A stretch of 22,500 bases of DNA from assembly GCF_040448675.1 (NCBI RefSeq), contig NZ_CP159289.1:3097501-3120000 (forward strand), written 5' to 3'. The notes beneath the pieces were generated by a model. That model had not been told where the DNA came from. It saw nothing but the letters and a program-made list of their open reading frames with translations, and searched no databases. Numbering within the stretch: the first letter of the stretch is position 1; each line of letters starts with the position of its first letter. This document shows, piece after piece, positions 1 through 8,996 of the stretch. This stretch comes from Dyadobacter sp. 676. Its GTDB lineage: Bacteria; Bacteroidota; Bacteroidia; Cytophagales; Spirosomataceae. The translations under genes and the position numbers were made by a program.

Positions 1-621
1 ATTGCCCATTAATGCAGGCGCAGCGGGCAGGTTTCCGGCAATGGCCGTGAAGTTAAACGGAGTAATAGCGAAGATGAAACCTTCCAGCGGACGGTATTCC
101 ATACGGTTCCAGACACCTTCTGAGGAGATCGGTTGCTCCTCATAGATATCCCGCATGAAGTTCACATTAAGCCTCAGAAAGTCAATGATTTCACAGGCCG
201 AATCAATCTCCGCCTGATAGACACTTTTCGACTGTCCCAGCATCGTCGCCGCATTCATTTCAGCCCGGTACGGACCGGCGATCAGCTCGGCCGCTTTCAG
301 GAATATGGCTGCGCGTTGTTCCCAGGCGAGTGTAGCCCAACTCTTTCTCGCCTCCAATGCAGCGTCAATCGCTTTGGCTACATCCTCCTTGCCTCCTTCA
401 TGAAAATAGCCGAGAATATGCTGGTGATCATGCGGTGGCGACACCTTCTGTTTGTTTCCTGAGTAGATTTCTTCGCCGCCTATATATTGTGGTATCTCAA
501 TGGTTTTGGCGCGGGCCTCTGCAAGCGCCTTTTTAAGTTCTGAGCGCTCCGGGCTTCCCGGCGCGTAGCTTTTCACCGGTTCGTTTTTTAACGCCGGTAC
601 ATTGAAAATTCCTATCGACAT
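1..621 (-). CDS. pruA: Delta-1-pyrroline-5-carboxylate dehydrogenase, N-terminal 207 residues (cut by window edge)
   Basis: Oxidises glutamate semialdehyde/P5C to glutamate with NAD+, the second step of proline catabolism, in the cytoplasm. Read on the minus strand from ATG 621..619, the frame stays open for 207 codons and runs off the window at position 1, so the catalytic Cys and Glu are not visible. The product begins MSIGIFNVPALKNEPVKSYA and contains ITPFNFTAIAGNLPAAPALM just before the edge, the highly characteristic cofactor-binding stretch of the long-form (about 540 aa) P5C dehydrogenase within the aldehyde dehydrogenase superfamily. The N-terminal segment with PGSPERSELKKAL and EIPQYIGGEEIYSG also fits that family. 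It diverges from thrC with about 200 bp between the start codons and has its own candidate promoter. Identification is from recognised motifs. Confidence 0.93.
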   Translation of the reverse strand, partial: MSIGIFNVPALKNEPVKSYAPGSPERSELKKALAEARAKTIEIPQYIGGEEIYSGNKQKVSPPHDHQHILGYFHEGGKEDVAKAIDAALEARKSWATLAWEQRAAIFLKAAELIAGPYRAEMNAATMLGQSKSVYQAEIDSACEIIDFLRLNVNFMRDIYEEQPISSEGVWNRMEYRPLEGFIFAITPFNFTAIAGNLPAAPALMGN

Positions 622-665
622 ATTATCTGGTTTGTTTTATTGATTTAAGATCTGTTAATCTTTAA

Positions 666-695
666 CAAAATTATTCTGCGGCACGATCCCGGCAA
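666..695 (-). promoter_or_regulatory. Candidate Bacteroidota-type promoter for pruA
   Basis: On the minus strand the sequence reads TTG (695..693), a 19-nt spacer, then TAATTTTG (673..666). This matches the Bacteroidota sigma consensus TTTG / TAnnTTTG with usual spacing. The start codon lies about 45 nt downstream of the -7 element, giving a 5' UTR of roughly 35-40 nt. Inferred from motif only. Confidence 0.55.
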
Positions 696-781
696 TGCAT
701 TCACAGCAAGCATCGCTCAGGCAACCATCTTGAAAACCCATTTAAAAGTTCTCAAAATAACTGACCTGCTGGGATTTTAGT

Positions 782-789
782 TAAATTTG
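782..789 (+). promoter_or_regulatory. Candidate -7 element for thrC
   Basis: TAAATTTG matches TAnnTTTG and sits 33 nt before the chosen thrC start. A clear -33 TTTG is not visible at the expected distance, so this is only half of a promoter. It also overlaps a possible upstream TTG start at 787, which argues that TTG is not the real initiation codon. Confidence 0.4.
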
Positions 790-822
790 CACTCCCATTT
801 TTCCGGATCAATTTTATATCAA

Positions 823-2130
823 ATGCTATTTTACAGTACCAAAACTGCCAGCCTGAAAGCGTCGCTGGAAGAAGCTATTTTCAACAGCCTTCCTCCCGAT
901 AACGGTCTCTACATGCCAGAATCTATCCCGACGGTTTCAAAGGAATTTCTGGATAATATTGAAAATAAATCCTTCAGGGAGATCGCCATCGAGGTGACCG
1001 CCACACTTTTGGGCAGTGAAATTACAAGAAGCGAAATTGAATCCATCATCGATCGCGCATATGATTTCGAAGCGCCTGTGGTAAAAATCACGCCGAACGA
1101 CTATGTGCTCGAATTATTCCACGGCCCATCCATGGCTTTTAAGGACTTCGGAGCACGGTTTATGGCTGCGATCATGTCCTATTTTTTGCATCGTTCCAAT
1201 AAGGAAATCCGCATTCTTGTAGCCACATCCGGCGATACGGGCGGCGCAGTTGCCCAGGGGTTCTATAAGGTTCCGGGTATTTCGGTAACGATCCTTTACC
1301 CCAGCGGAAAAGTAAGCGACATCCAGGAAAAACAATTGACTACCCTCGGCCACAATGTGACTGCCCTGGAAGTAGACGGTACCTTCGACGACTGCCAGCG
1401 CCTGGTGAAGGAAGCATTCCTCGATCCCGAACTGAATGCGAAATATAACCTCGCATCGGCGAACTCCATTAATATTGCCCGGTTGATCCCACAGTCATTC
1501 TATTATTTCGCAGCATATGCACAGTTGAAAAAACTCGGGAAGCCATTGGTGATCTCAGTACCAAGCGGAAACTTCGGAAACCTTAGCGCCGGCATCCTCG
1601 CCTATCGCATGGGCTTGCCGGTAGAACATTTCATCGCGGCGACTAATGTAAATAATGCAGTACCGCGCTACCTCCAGTCGGGGACCTACGAGCCGCTTCC
1701 TTCGATCGAAACGATTTCCAATGCCATGGACGTCGGCAGCCCGAGCAACTTTGTACGGCTGACCCGGTTTTTCAACGACGACTGGAATGCGATCAACGAA
1801 AAAGTGTCCGGCGCATTTTTCAACGACGAGCAAACACAAAAAGCGATGCGCGAAGTTTTTGGCAATGCCAATTACGTTATGTGCCCGCACACGGCCGTCG
1901 CTTACCGGGGCCTTCAGGAATACCGGAAAAAAACGAAGGGTGATTTTACAGGAGTCTTCCTTTCGACTGCCCACCCGGCGAAATTTATCGATCTCGTGGA
2001 AGAAACACTCGGAAAAAGCATCGATATACCTGAAAGACTGAAATCGCTGCTCGATATTGAAAAAGTGTCGATCAAAATGAAACCCGAATTTTCAGAATTC
2101 AAATCACTATTAGTGAGTGAGTTAAAATAA
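823..2130 (+). CDS. thrC: Threonine synthase
   Basis: PLP enzyme converting O-phosphohomoserine to threonine, the last step of threonine biosynthesis, cytoplasmic. The 435-residue product starts MLFYSTKTASLKASLEEAIF; the N-terminal FYSTK and GLYMP segments are typical. The PLP lysine is K107 in GPSMAFKDFGARF, the phosphate-binding loop region is ATSGDTGGAVAQGF, and SVPSGNFGN follows further on. Length fits the family. The same frame extends upstream to a TTG at 787, but ATG 823 aligns better with the family N-terminus and leaves room for the promoter-like element at 782. It is a single gene here, without thrA or thrB beside it, and ends before a bidirectional terminator. Confidence 0.96.
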   Translation: MLFYSTKTASLKASLEEAIFNSLPPDNGLYMPESIPTVSKEFLDNIENKSFREIAIEVTATLLGSEITRSEIESIIDRAYDFEAPVVKITPNDYVLELFHGPSMAFKDFGARFMAAIMSYFLHRSNKEIRILVATSGDTGGAVAQGFYKVPGISVTILYPSGKVSDIQEKQLTTLGHNVTALEVDGTFDDCQRLVKEAFLDPELNAKYNLASANSINIARLIPQSFYYFAAYAQLKKLGKPLVISVPSGNFGNLSAGILAYRMGLPVEHFIAATNVNNAVPRYLQSGTYEPLPSIETISNAMDVGSPSNFVRLTRFFNDDWNAINEKVSGAFFNDEQTQKAMREVFGNANYVMCPHTAVAYRGLQEYRKKTKGDFTGVFLSTAHPAKFIDLVEETLGKSIDIPERLKSLLDIEKVSIKMKPEFSEFKSLLVSELK

Positions 2131-2206
2131 AAATTCCGGGTTTTGGTCCGTCCGAGATTTGAATATTTGCTTGAATCCGGATAGAAGCACGTGAATTTTA
2201 AAATGT

Positions 2207-2242
2207 AAAAGGCTCCGAAGCGATGAACTCCGGAGCCTTTTT
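2207..2242. terminator. Bidirectional Rho-independent terminator between convergent genes
   Basis: GGCTCCG (2211-2217) pairs with CGGAGCC (2231-2237) around a 13-nt loop. It is flanked by AAAA on the left and TTTTT on the right, so it can stop thrC from the left and the TPR gene from the right. Confidence 0.85.
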
Positions 2243-2263
2243 CTATGCCTGGAAGAAATTTCT

Positions 2264-4075
2264 CTAATTGATCACATCGCCTCTCAAAACGCGGAAGCGC
2301 TTCCGCGACTCGGCGACAAAAATACTACCCGGGTATTTTTCCATGAGCTCCTGGTAAAGCTTCATCGCCTGGTCCTTGTCGTTGAGCTTCTCCTGATAAA
2401 GCTTCGCCATCGCAAAGAGCGCGTCGTCGCCGTACAGGTCGTGACCGTATTTGGAATACAACAATTTCAGGTCGGCCATCGCCTGCTGGTTGCTGTCGAG
2501 CTTGATGTATGTTTTGGCGGTAAGCCAAAGTATCTCGTCGGCGAGACTGTGATTTTCGTATCTTTTATAAAGTTGTTTCAAAGTATCAATTGCCTCGTAC
2601 TTTTTGTTCTGGAACAATTGCAACTCCACCGCGGAATACGCCTTCATCGCTGCTTCGGTGCTATCGAGGCCCGTATTATCCATAATTAGCAGCGAAAGCT
2701 CGTTTGCATCGTTCGCGATCTCACGGGATGTCGCCTTCTTAAGAATGTCGAGAACAGCCTTTGCCAATTCGAATTCACCTTTAAAATAATGCAACTTGGC
2801 GTTCCTGAGCTTCGCTTCATAGCCGAGTACATCGTCCTTCTGCGACTTTTCAACCTGCGAATAAACCAATGTAGCCTCCCACGGCTCGCCCTGCAGTAGG
2901 TAAATATCTCCCAGATCGAGCTTACATTTATCTACAAAATTCTTCTCGGCTTTACCCGCCTCGATAGCAGTTTGCAGTATCTCGATCGCCTTTTTAAAAT
3001 CATCCATATAAAAGGCATTCAGGATCGCCATATTGCGCAATGCCTCGATCGTACGCACATTCACCCCAAGCTCGTCGACTAATTGCTGATATTGCCCGAG
3101 CAGCTTCTGAACTTCGCTCCTCTTGACGGGATAAGTGTTTTTAACCTGCTCCTCCCTGGCGAAAATCGCCATCCTTCGAGCTACCGGATAGAGCTGGCCT
3201 TTCGGATATTCTTTCACCAAATGATCGAATATGTTGCCGGCGTTGGTATAATCATTATTCTGAAGAGCGAGCATTCCAAGATTGTAAAGCCGCGATCCGT
3301 TGTGCTTGAAACGACGATCGAGCGCGCGTTCCTGGATAAATGCTTTGTAAAAATCCTTGCGTTGCACCTGGTACCAGATGAGCAATTCATTGTAAAAGCC
3401 TTCCTGAGGGAACTTCTGGATCTTGTCGTACAGTACCTTTTCCAGCAGCGCCTGCTCCTTCTCGTCCTTCGTAAAGTCCTGAAGCATATTCTGAACGACC
3501 TCCGTATTCTGGTAACGCATACCATAGGAAAGCAGCTCGTCGATCATCTTTTCAGGCTGGTTCAGGTCGCGGTAAACGCTCGCCAGTTCCAGCTGAAAGA
3601 TATCGTAGCGCTTGGCGCTTTCCCGGGCCTCGAGCAGGATATTCTTAGCCCATTCCGCCTGGTTTTGTGCGCGGAATTCCTCCGCCAGATCGCGTTTAAG
3701 CTCGGTTCTCGCTCCCGATGCGGTAACGACCTGCTCATATTTTTTGGACGCCTCCACGGCCTTTCCCTGGTTCTCGAGCATAATGCCCCAGTTCAGATAA
3801 TACCAGGCCGCATTAGCGGCATCCCCTTTGATCTGCTTTTTGAGGAACTGCTCGCCATCGCCCCACGCCTTGCTTTTCACAATGCAACTGGTGTAATTTT
3901 TGAGTGCGACTTTTTCAAACGAGTTCTTCAGATACGAAGAATAGTAACTAAGGGCCTTCGGGCAATCCCCGTTTTTGAAATATTCCTCGGCCAGTTCCCG
4001 CTCCCCCTGCCCGAACGCCGCGGCCGCCCCGGAAAGCAGAAATCCTATCATCAAACAGCTCGTAACCCTTTTCAT
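2264..4075 (-). CDS. Exported tetratricopeptide-repeat protein
   Basis: A 603-residue protein with an N-terminal signal peptide (MKRVTSCLMIGFLLSGAAAA, likely cleaved after FGQ at residue 23). The rest is almost entirely helical repeats of TPR type: recurrent patterns such as AEEYFKNGDCPKALSYYSSY, YNLGMLALQNNDYTNAGNIF and ALFAMAKLYQEKLNDKDQAM, with alternating small and aromatic residues. TPR arrays mediate protein-protein contacts, and the signal peptide places it in the periplasm or at the outer membrane. No catalytic motif was seen and the partner is unknown. It converges on thrC and its 5' end borders the DnaA-box region. Start ATG 4075..4073 is chosen because it gives the signal peptide directly. 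I recognise the architecture but not a named family. Confidence 0.88.
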   Translation of the reverse strand: MKRVTSCLMIGFLLSGAAAAFGQGERELAEEYFKNGDCPKALSYYSSYLKNSFEKVALKNYTSCIVKSKAWGDGEQFLKKQIKGDAANAAWYYLNWGIMLENQGKAVEASKKYEQVVTASGARTELKRDLAEEFRAQNQAEWAKNILLEARESAKRYDIFQLELASVYRDLNQPEKMIDELLSYGMRYQNTEVVQNMLQDFTKDEKEQALLEKVLYDKIQKFPQEGFYNELLIWYQVQRKDFYKAFIQERALDRRFKHNGSRLYNLGMLALQNNDYTNAGNIFDHLVKEYPKGQLYPVARRMAIFAREEQVKNTYPVKRSEVQKLLGQYQQLVDELGVNVRTIEALRNMAILNAFYMDDFKKAIEILQTAIEAGKAEKNFVDKCKLDLGDIYLLQGEPWEATLVYSQVEKSQKDDVLGYEAKLRNAKLHYFKGEFELAKAVLDILKKATSREIANDANELSLLIMDNTGLDSTEAAMKAYSAVELQLFQNKKYEAIDTLKQLYKRYENHSLADEILWLTAKTYIKLDSNQQAMADLKLLYSKYGHDLYGDDALFAMAKLYQEKLNDKDQAMKLYQELMEKYPGSIFVAESRKRFRVLRGDVIN

Positions 4076-4123
4076 AATAGATAAAAAAATCTTTTCCTTT
4101 TAGTTATTATCCTTCAGTGTGCC

Positions 4124-4490
4124 TGTGGATTTGTGAATAATTCCTTTATCCACTGTAGATTAACATACTTATCCACATTTTGTGTATAACTTATGCGAGT
4201 TATGCACTGTAGAATTTTTTGAAATCAACATTTAAAACGCTGAACTACAAGTTAGGAATTATTCTGTTCACATTCGAATGTGGGTAAACTCCTTTTAGAT
4301 GACTACTTTTGTTATCCACAGTTTCTAAAGTGAATCAACGTACTGTTAACTCCGTTTTAGATGTTGGTTATCCACTGCAGGGCGAAATTCCCTTTTTTAT
4401 CCACACTTATTGGGGGTTATCCACAAGGTTATTCACAATTTCGCCCCTTTTACCAACAAGATTTCCGCGTTATACACATAGTTATCCACA
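4124..4490. other. oriC: DnaA-box cluster, candidate chromosomal replication origin (oriC)
   Basis: This 435-bp gene-free stretch (4076-4510) holds about 14 DnaA boxes. Perfect TTATCCACA: 4169, 4312, 4397, 4417, 4482. TTATNCACA matches: 4132 (reverse), 4181 (reverse), 4429, 4470. One mismatch: 4146, 4200, 4279 (reverse), 4368. Two mismatches: 4124 (reverse). They form a left group (4124-4208) and a right group (4279-4490). The 70-bp AT-rich, box-free gap between them (4209-4278) could be the unwinding element. Two related segments, AACTCC-TTTTAGATG (4287-4301 and 4348-4363), each precede a box. Such density is the hallmark of bacterial origins; a DnaA-titrating locus is the alternative. No dnaA gene is in the window. 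Confidence 0.8.
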
Positions 4491-4500
4491 GTCTATAGAC
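4491..4500. repeat. 10-bp perfect palindrome at the edge of the DnaA-box cluster
   Basis: GTCTATAGAC directly abuts the last perfect DnaA box (4482-4490) and precedes the stop codon of the neighbouring lipoprotein gene. No function can be assigned from sequence. Confidence 0.4.
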
Positions 4501-4510
4501 AAAAATGTCG

Positions 4511-6127
4511 TTATTTTTCTTCAGGAATGGTGATGTTAATGTCATTCAGTTCAAAATTCGCCTTCAAAAGGATCCTATCCGGGATGTAATAGATCGGCTC
4601 CGGCTGAAGGCCCTTGTCCATCTGCCCGGTGTCCCATCGCCGGTTCCGATTTTTGTCGATGGTAATGCGCAAAAAATATTTTCCTTGAGGGATATTCCTG
4701 AAAGTGTAAGGCGATTCGTAGAGTGTTTCGATCACCTTGTACTGCTCGTCGACCAGGTCGAGTATGAAATGCACCGAGGTGTCGGCGTTTGTGACGCGGC
4801 CTCGGATGACACCAAAATCTTCTTCTTTTAAAATTGGGTGCCGGAGCAGCGTTTTGGGAAGCGTATCGCCTTCCACGCTGATGATCGAACCTTTTGGTAT
4901 ATCGAATTTCACGGTATCCTTTGCAAAGGATTTTGCCTCTATCGTCAGGATATTGTGGTTTTTGTTCCAGTTGTACTTAAATGCGTTTAGCGGCTCATGT
5001 GTGAGACTGTCGGAGATAATCGCGATTTTCTGATCATCGATTGTCTTGACCGGTTTATTCAGAATGAGCTTGTACGTGAATGCATTGGTGACGGGTTTAT
5101 TCGCTTCGGGGAACGTAGTGAGCGACATCGGATCGAGTTGGCGCGTTTTGCCACGTTGCGCCTGAAATGCTATTTTTTGCTCGAACTCGCCTGAAATTCC
5201 GAGCGAGTCTATCGTTTTGAGCTTTACCAACGTAGTGTCCGGGTGGGGTTGTACATTAAAAAATTTGAGGTTGGCACCGTTCGGTTCCAGCAAATAGGGA
5301 AGTGTGTCTTTATTCATAAATATGACTTCCACATTCTCGATCGGTTTACTGAAAACGACCGAATAATTGTTCACTTTGGGAAGCGTTCGCTGCACTTTGA
5401 GCGGAGTGTTGTCGGACAAATACATATTTAGCTGGTAAGTCGCGGAATCGGTGCCGGCCGTTATGGTTTTGCTCCAGAAACCCATCCGTTCATCTTTCGC
5501 ATTGTAAAGCATATTGCGGTTTTTATCGTCGATAGCAATGAGTTTGTACTGCCTGGTCTGGATGTTTTCGATGGAAAAGATACCGCTGCTATCGGTTCGC
5601 GAGAAGTAATAGGGCTTTTGCTTGGCGATATTAAGGGTGTCGCTGACGTTGTAGAGGCCTACCAGGGCATCGAAAACAGGTTTGTTGGTGCGGATATCTT
5701 TCACTGTTCCGTACACGCGCCCTGAGTCGAGCGAATTGCCCGTGCTGAATACGATTTTGAGGTTTTTTGCAGGGTTCTTCTCTGCAAAATCCTTGATCGC
5801 ATCGCCAAAATTCAAGGTATAGGTAGTACTGTCCTTGAATTGATTTTTGAATGTGAGCTGCACCGACATTCCGTTTGGTTTATATGAATACGGGTTATCG
5901 GCCTCAGGCGTAATTACAAGCTTTTGATTGATATTGTCCACCACCACATATTCGTCGAAGAACAATTCGATTTTTTTGCCTTTGAAATTGAGGGTTTTGT
6001 TCAAGGGATTGCTTTCCACGAGATTGGGTGGAATCGAGTCCCTTTTCCCGCCTGTAGGCGGAACCTGCTGCGCGCAGCGCTCGAAAAAAAACAGTACGAG
6101 GATGGCAAATACTATTGTTCTAAGCAT
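4511..6127 (-). CDS. Ig-like (Big_5-type) domain lipoprotein
   Basis: A 538-residue putative surface or periplasmic lipoprotein. The chosen start, ATG 6127..6125, gives MLRTIVFAILVLFFFERCAQ, a hydrophobic signal segment ending at Cys18. The frame is open further upstream to 6364, but that extension overlaps the preceding gene and a terminator and looks non-coding. Around residue 31, IPPNLVESNPLNKTLNF with KIELFFDEYVVVDN is typical of the Big_5 (SbsA Ig-like) domain. A second segment (GRVYGTVKDIRTNKPVFDALVGLYN) resembles a carboxypeptidase-regulatory-like beta-sandwich. CAQQVPPTGGKRD after the signal is a common Bacteroidota lipoprotein start. Oddly, the residues before the Cys (E-R) do not match a canonical lipobox. 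The function is unknown; a structural or cell-envelope role is inferred. Its 3' end borders the DnaA-box cluster. Confidence 0.85.
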   Translation of the reverse strand: MLRTIVFAILVLFFFERCAQQVPPTGGKRDSIPPNLVESNPLNKTLNFKGKKIELFFDEYVVVDNINQKLVITPEADNPYSYKPNGMSVQLTFKNQFKDSTTYTLNFGDAIKDFAEKNPAKNLKIVFSTGNSLDSGRVYGTVKDIRTNKPVFDALVGLYNVSDTLNIAKQKPYYFSRTDSSGIFSIENIQTRQYKLIAIDDKNRNMLYNAKDERMGFWSKTITAGTDSATYQLNMYLSDNTPLKVQRTLPKVNNYSVVFSKPIENVEVIFMNKDTLPYLLEPNGANLKFFNVQPHPDTTLVKLKTIDSLGISGEFEQKIAFQAQRGKTRQLDPMSLTTFPEANKPVTNAFTYKLILNKPVKTIDDQKIAIISDSLTHEPLNAFKYNWNKNHNILTIEAKSFAKDTVKFDIPKGSIISVEGDTLPKTLLRHPILKEEDFGVIRGRVTNADTSVHFILDLVDEQYKVIETLYESPYTFRNIPQGKYFLRITIDKNRNRRWDTGQMDKGLQPEPIYYIPDRILLKANFELNDINITIPEEK

Positions 6128-6140
6128 TTCAAATAAATTT

Positions 6141-6176
6141 AAAAAAGCCCCCCAATACAGTGGGTATTGAGGGCCG
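6141..6176 (-). terminator. Rho-independent terminator after the methyltransferase gene
   Basis: On the minus strand the arm at 6175..6164, ending CTCAATAC, pairs imperfectly with GTATTGGGGGGC (6158..6147) around a 5-nt loop, followed by six U's (6146..6141). It ends the ybeY-mnmG-methyltransferase transcript and lies only 14 nt before the lipoprotein start codon. Confidence 0.75.
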
Positions 6177-6195
6177 TTTGTTGTGTTGAGACTTT

Positions 6196-7098
6196 TCAGT
6201 TTTTCGAAATAATGTAGATCAGGCTGGAAGTGTTCAACTCTTTGTTTGTTCCCGCGCGGCCTTTCAGGTTGGATTGCAAGCCGGTGATCACGCTGTCGAA
6301 AATATTCATTTTTTTGTTCTTGTACTTTGTGCTGAGCATACTCACATAGAAGGAGTCGAACCACATCGGAAGGATCTTTTTAACCACCAAATCATGCCGC
6401 TGCAGCAGGTTTTTCATACTGGCACGTGTGAAATGGTACAAATGCCGCGGAACGTCGTAAGCAGCCCAAAAACGGCCGTATTTAGCAGCATCGTGCGACT
6501 GCGGATTCGGCACCGCGATGATGATCCGGCCATTTGGTCTGAGGTGGTTTTGCAGCCAGTCGATCGTTTCATTCAACTTATGGACATGTTCCAGAACATG
6601 CCACAGGGTGATGATGTCGTATAACTGTGTATCCAGAGTTTGCTCAGTAATGCCTTCAAAGATGGTTGCTCCTACTCTCTTCGAAGCGATCTCCCGCGCT
6701 CCTGGATCCGGTTCTGTACCGAAGGTTTTCCAGCCGTCTTGTTTCACGGCACTTAAAAAACTGCCCGTTCCGCAGCCGATATCGAGTAATGTTCCTTTCG
6801 GTTGAACGAGACTGTTAATCAGTTTCACCTTTTGTTCGATAGTATGATTTCGTACCGAAGTATACGCTTTGCTCATCAGATCCCTGGCGTCGTCGTGATG
6901 AGAAATGTAATCCTGCGACTCATAATATGCGCCGATTTGTTCTTCGGAGGGGCGCGGATTCGTGAACAGAAAGTAGCAGGAATTGCATTGCTGGATCGTG
7001 AATTCTTTGTGCGAAACGGTATAATCCTCCACATTCAGGTAATTGCTGAAACTGGATTGCTGGCATACCGGGCATTTGTCGAGCGTTTCTAAAGACAT
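6196..7098 (-). CDS. Class I SAM-dependent methyltransferase with N-terminal CxxC zinc-ribbon-like motif
   Basis: A 300-residue cytoplasmic protein. Two Cys pairs, C9xxC12 and C38xxC41, form a probable zinc ribbon. They are followed by a Rossmann methyltransferase domain with motif I LLDIGCGTGSF (residues 104-114) and ITLWHVLEHV, as in the Methyltransf_23 group. The substrate is not evident; many relatives are annotated only as class I methyltransferases, including ones acting on sugars or small molecules. Its start codon overlaps the mnmG stop codon by one base (TAATG), implying translational coupling with mnmG and perhaps a link to RNA metabolism, which is unproven. A terminator follows. 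Confidence 0.9.
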   Translation of the reverse strand: MSLETLDKCPVCQQSSFSNYLNVEDYTVSHKEFTIQQCNSCYFLFTNPRPSEEQIGAYYESQDYISHHDDARDLMSKAYTSVRNHTIEQKVKLINSLVQPKGTLLDIGCGTGSFLSAVKQDGWKTFGTEPDPGAREIASKRVGATIFEGITEQTLDTQLYDIITLWHVLEHVHKLNETIDWLQNHLRPNGRIIIAVPNPQSHDAAKYGRFWAAYDVPRHLYHFTRASMKNLLQRHDLVVKKILPMWFDSFYVSMLSTKYKNKKMNIFDSVITGLQSNLKGRAGTNKELNTSSLIYIISKN

Positions 7099-8961
7099 TA
7101 GCGGCCTATGTAAAGCATTAAAACAGATATATCCGAAGGGCTGACACCGCTGATGCGCGACGCCTGGCCGATCGTCGAGGGGCGTGTCCTTTTCAGTTTT
7201 TCACGGCCCTCAAAGGACAAGGAAGTGACCACATCGTAGTTGAAATTGTCCACGATGGCGAGGTTTTCCAGCTTATTCATTTTCTCCACGAGCAGCATTT
7301 CCTTTTCGATGTAGCTGTCGTATTTCAGATTGATCTCCGCTTGCTGAACAGAATCGATTTCGTATTCGGCAAGGAGCCCGGTAACGACGGGACTTGCTTC
7401 CAGCAGCTGATCGATTGAAATTTGCGGTCTTTTCAGCAGCTGCGCAACGGCAATTTTTTCACGTATGGGTGCCGTACCGATCGCTTCCAATGCGGCATTG
7501 ATCTCGTCGGGAGTCAACTTCGTAGCATTTAGCCTTCCGATAATTTCTTCCGTCTCACGCTTCTTTTTACGCACAGCCTCTACCCTTTCTTTGCTCGCCA
7601 AACCGATTTCATAACCTTTTTCCGTAAGCCTTAAATCCGCATTGTCCTGACGGAGCAATGTGCGGTATTCGGCGCGGGATGTGAACATGCGGTACGGCTC
7701 TTCGGTGCCTTTATTAATGAGATCGTCGATCAATACGCCTATGTACGCTTCCGACCTTTTCAGAACAAACGGCTCGAGCTCGTTCACGTTCCGGTGCGCA
7801 TTGATGCCGGCCATTAATCCCTGGCAAGCTGCTTCTTCATAACCCGTAGTGCCGTTGATCTGGCCGGCAAAGAAAAGATTTTTCACCAGATGTGTTTCGA
7901 GCGTCGATTTCAGCTGCGTCGGCGGAAAATAGTCGTACTCGATGGCATACCCCGGACGGAACATTTTAGCATTTTCAAATCCGGGTATTTTCCGTAGTGC
8001 GGCGTATTGCACGTCCTCCGGCAGCGACGTTGAGAAGCCATTGACATACACTTCCACGGTGTCCCAGCCTTCGGGTTCCACGAAGATCTGGTGACGGTCC
8101 TTATCCGCAAACCGGTTGATCTTATCTTCCACGGATGGACAATAGCGTGGCCCCAGACCTTTAATGCGTCCCGAAAACATCGGAGATTTTTCAAAACCGG
8201 TTTTCAGGATATCATGGACCTCCTGGTTCGTATAGGTGATCCAGCAGCTTCGTTGCTTGCTTAGCGGCTTGGTATCGGTATAGGAAAACTTGGCGGGCTT
8301 TTCGTCGCCAGGTTGCTCTTCCATTTTCGAGTAGTCGAGCGAGCGGCCGTCGACACGTGGTGGCGTGCCGGTTTTCATGCGACCTGCTTCGAAGCCGAGC
8401 GATACCAGTTGTTCCGTCAAGCCCGTGGCGGATTTCTCCCCGGTGCGGCCACCACCGAAGTTCTTTTCACCGATATGAATAAGGCCATTAAGGAAGGTTC
8501 CGTTTGTCAGTACTACGGCCTTTGAGCGGATTTCGATTCCTAGGCTGGTTATTACGCCGCAGGCTCTGCCGTTCTCGACGATAACATTCTTCGCAGTGTC
8601 CTGCCAGAAGTCGACATTCGGATTATTCTCGAGAACCGACCGCCACTCTTCGGCGAACCGTACCCGGTCGCTCTGGCAACGCGGGCTCCACATGGCAGGT
8701 CCTTTGGAGAGATTCAGCATGCGGAACTGGATCATCGTTTTGTCGGAGACGATGCCCGACTGCCCACCGAGCGCATCTATTTCCCGGACGATTTGTCCCT
8801 TCGCGACGCCCCCCCATCGCAGGGTTGCACGACATCTGTGCGATGGTGTGCATATTCATTGTGATCAGCAGCACCGACGAACCCATCGTCGCTGCCGCGG
8901 CGGCGGCCTCGCATCCGGCATGGCCTGCGCCTACCACGATCACATCATATTCCTGAAACAT
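7098..8961 (-). CDS. mnmG: tRNA U34 carboxymethylaminomethyl-modifying enzyme subunit MnmG (GidA), frame broken at a G7 run
   Basis: FAD-dependent partner of MnmE that makes the cmnm5 modification at wobble U34 of certain tRNAs; cytoplasmic. The start [20 protein letters not shown] carries the FAD-binding GxGxx[26 protein letters not shown] and the C-terminal [14 protein letters not shown] are family motifs. The N-terminal frame reads through NPAMGG and then shifts; the expected [18 protein letters not shown] and all downstream family sequence lie in another frame. One extra G in the seven-G run (C7 on the plus strand, 8809-8815) explains it: with six G's the gene encodes 620 residues, the normal length. 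GTG 8973 four codons upstream is an alternative start. The most likely cause is a homopolymer error in the sequence; a real mutation or slippage site is possible. It lies downstream of ybeY and overlaps the methyltransferase by one base. Confidence 0.93.
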
Positions 8962-8996
8962 ATTATTACTCACTTGTTAAACTACTTTAATTAAAG

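Noticed and set aside
787..822. Upstream TTG start extending thrC by 12 residues
   Set aside because: It overlaps a TAnnTTTG promoter-like element and lengthens the protein beyond the family N-terminus; ATG 823 is better.
2188..2193. CACGTG hexamer as a second parS (also at 6423 and 9441)
   Set aside because: The flanks do not match the parS consensus; only the six-base core is shared.
3083..4084. 333-codon open frame antisense to the TPR gene
   Set aside because: Shadow of a convincing coding frame; no recognisable domain.
6128..6364. 79-residue N-terminal extension of the lipoprotein gene
   Set aside because: It overlaps the methyltransferase gene and a terminator and removes the signal segment from the N-terminus.
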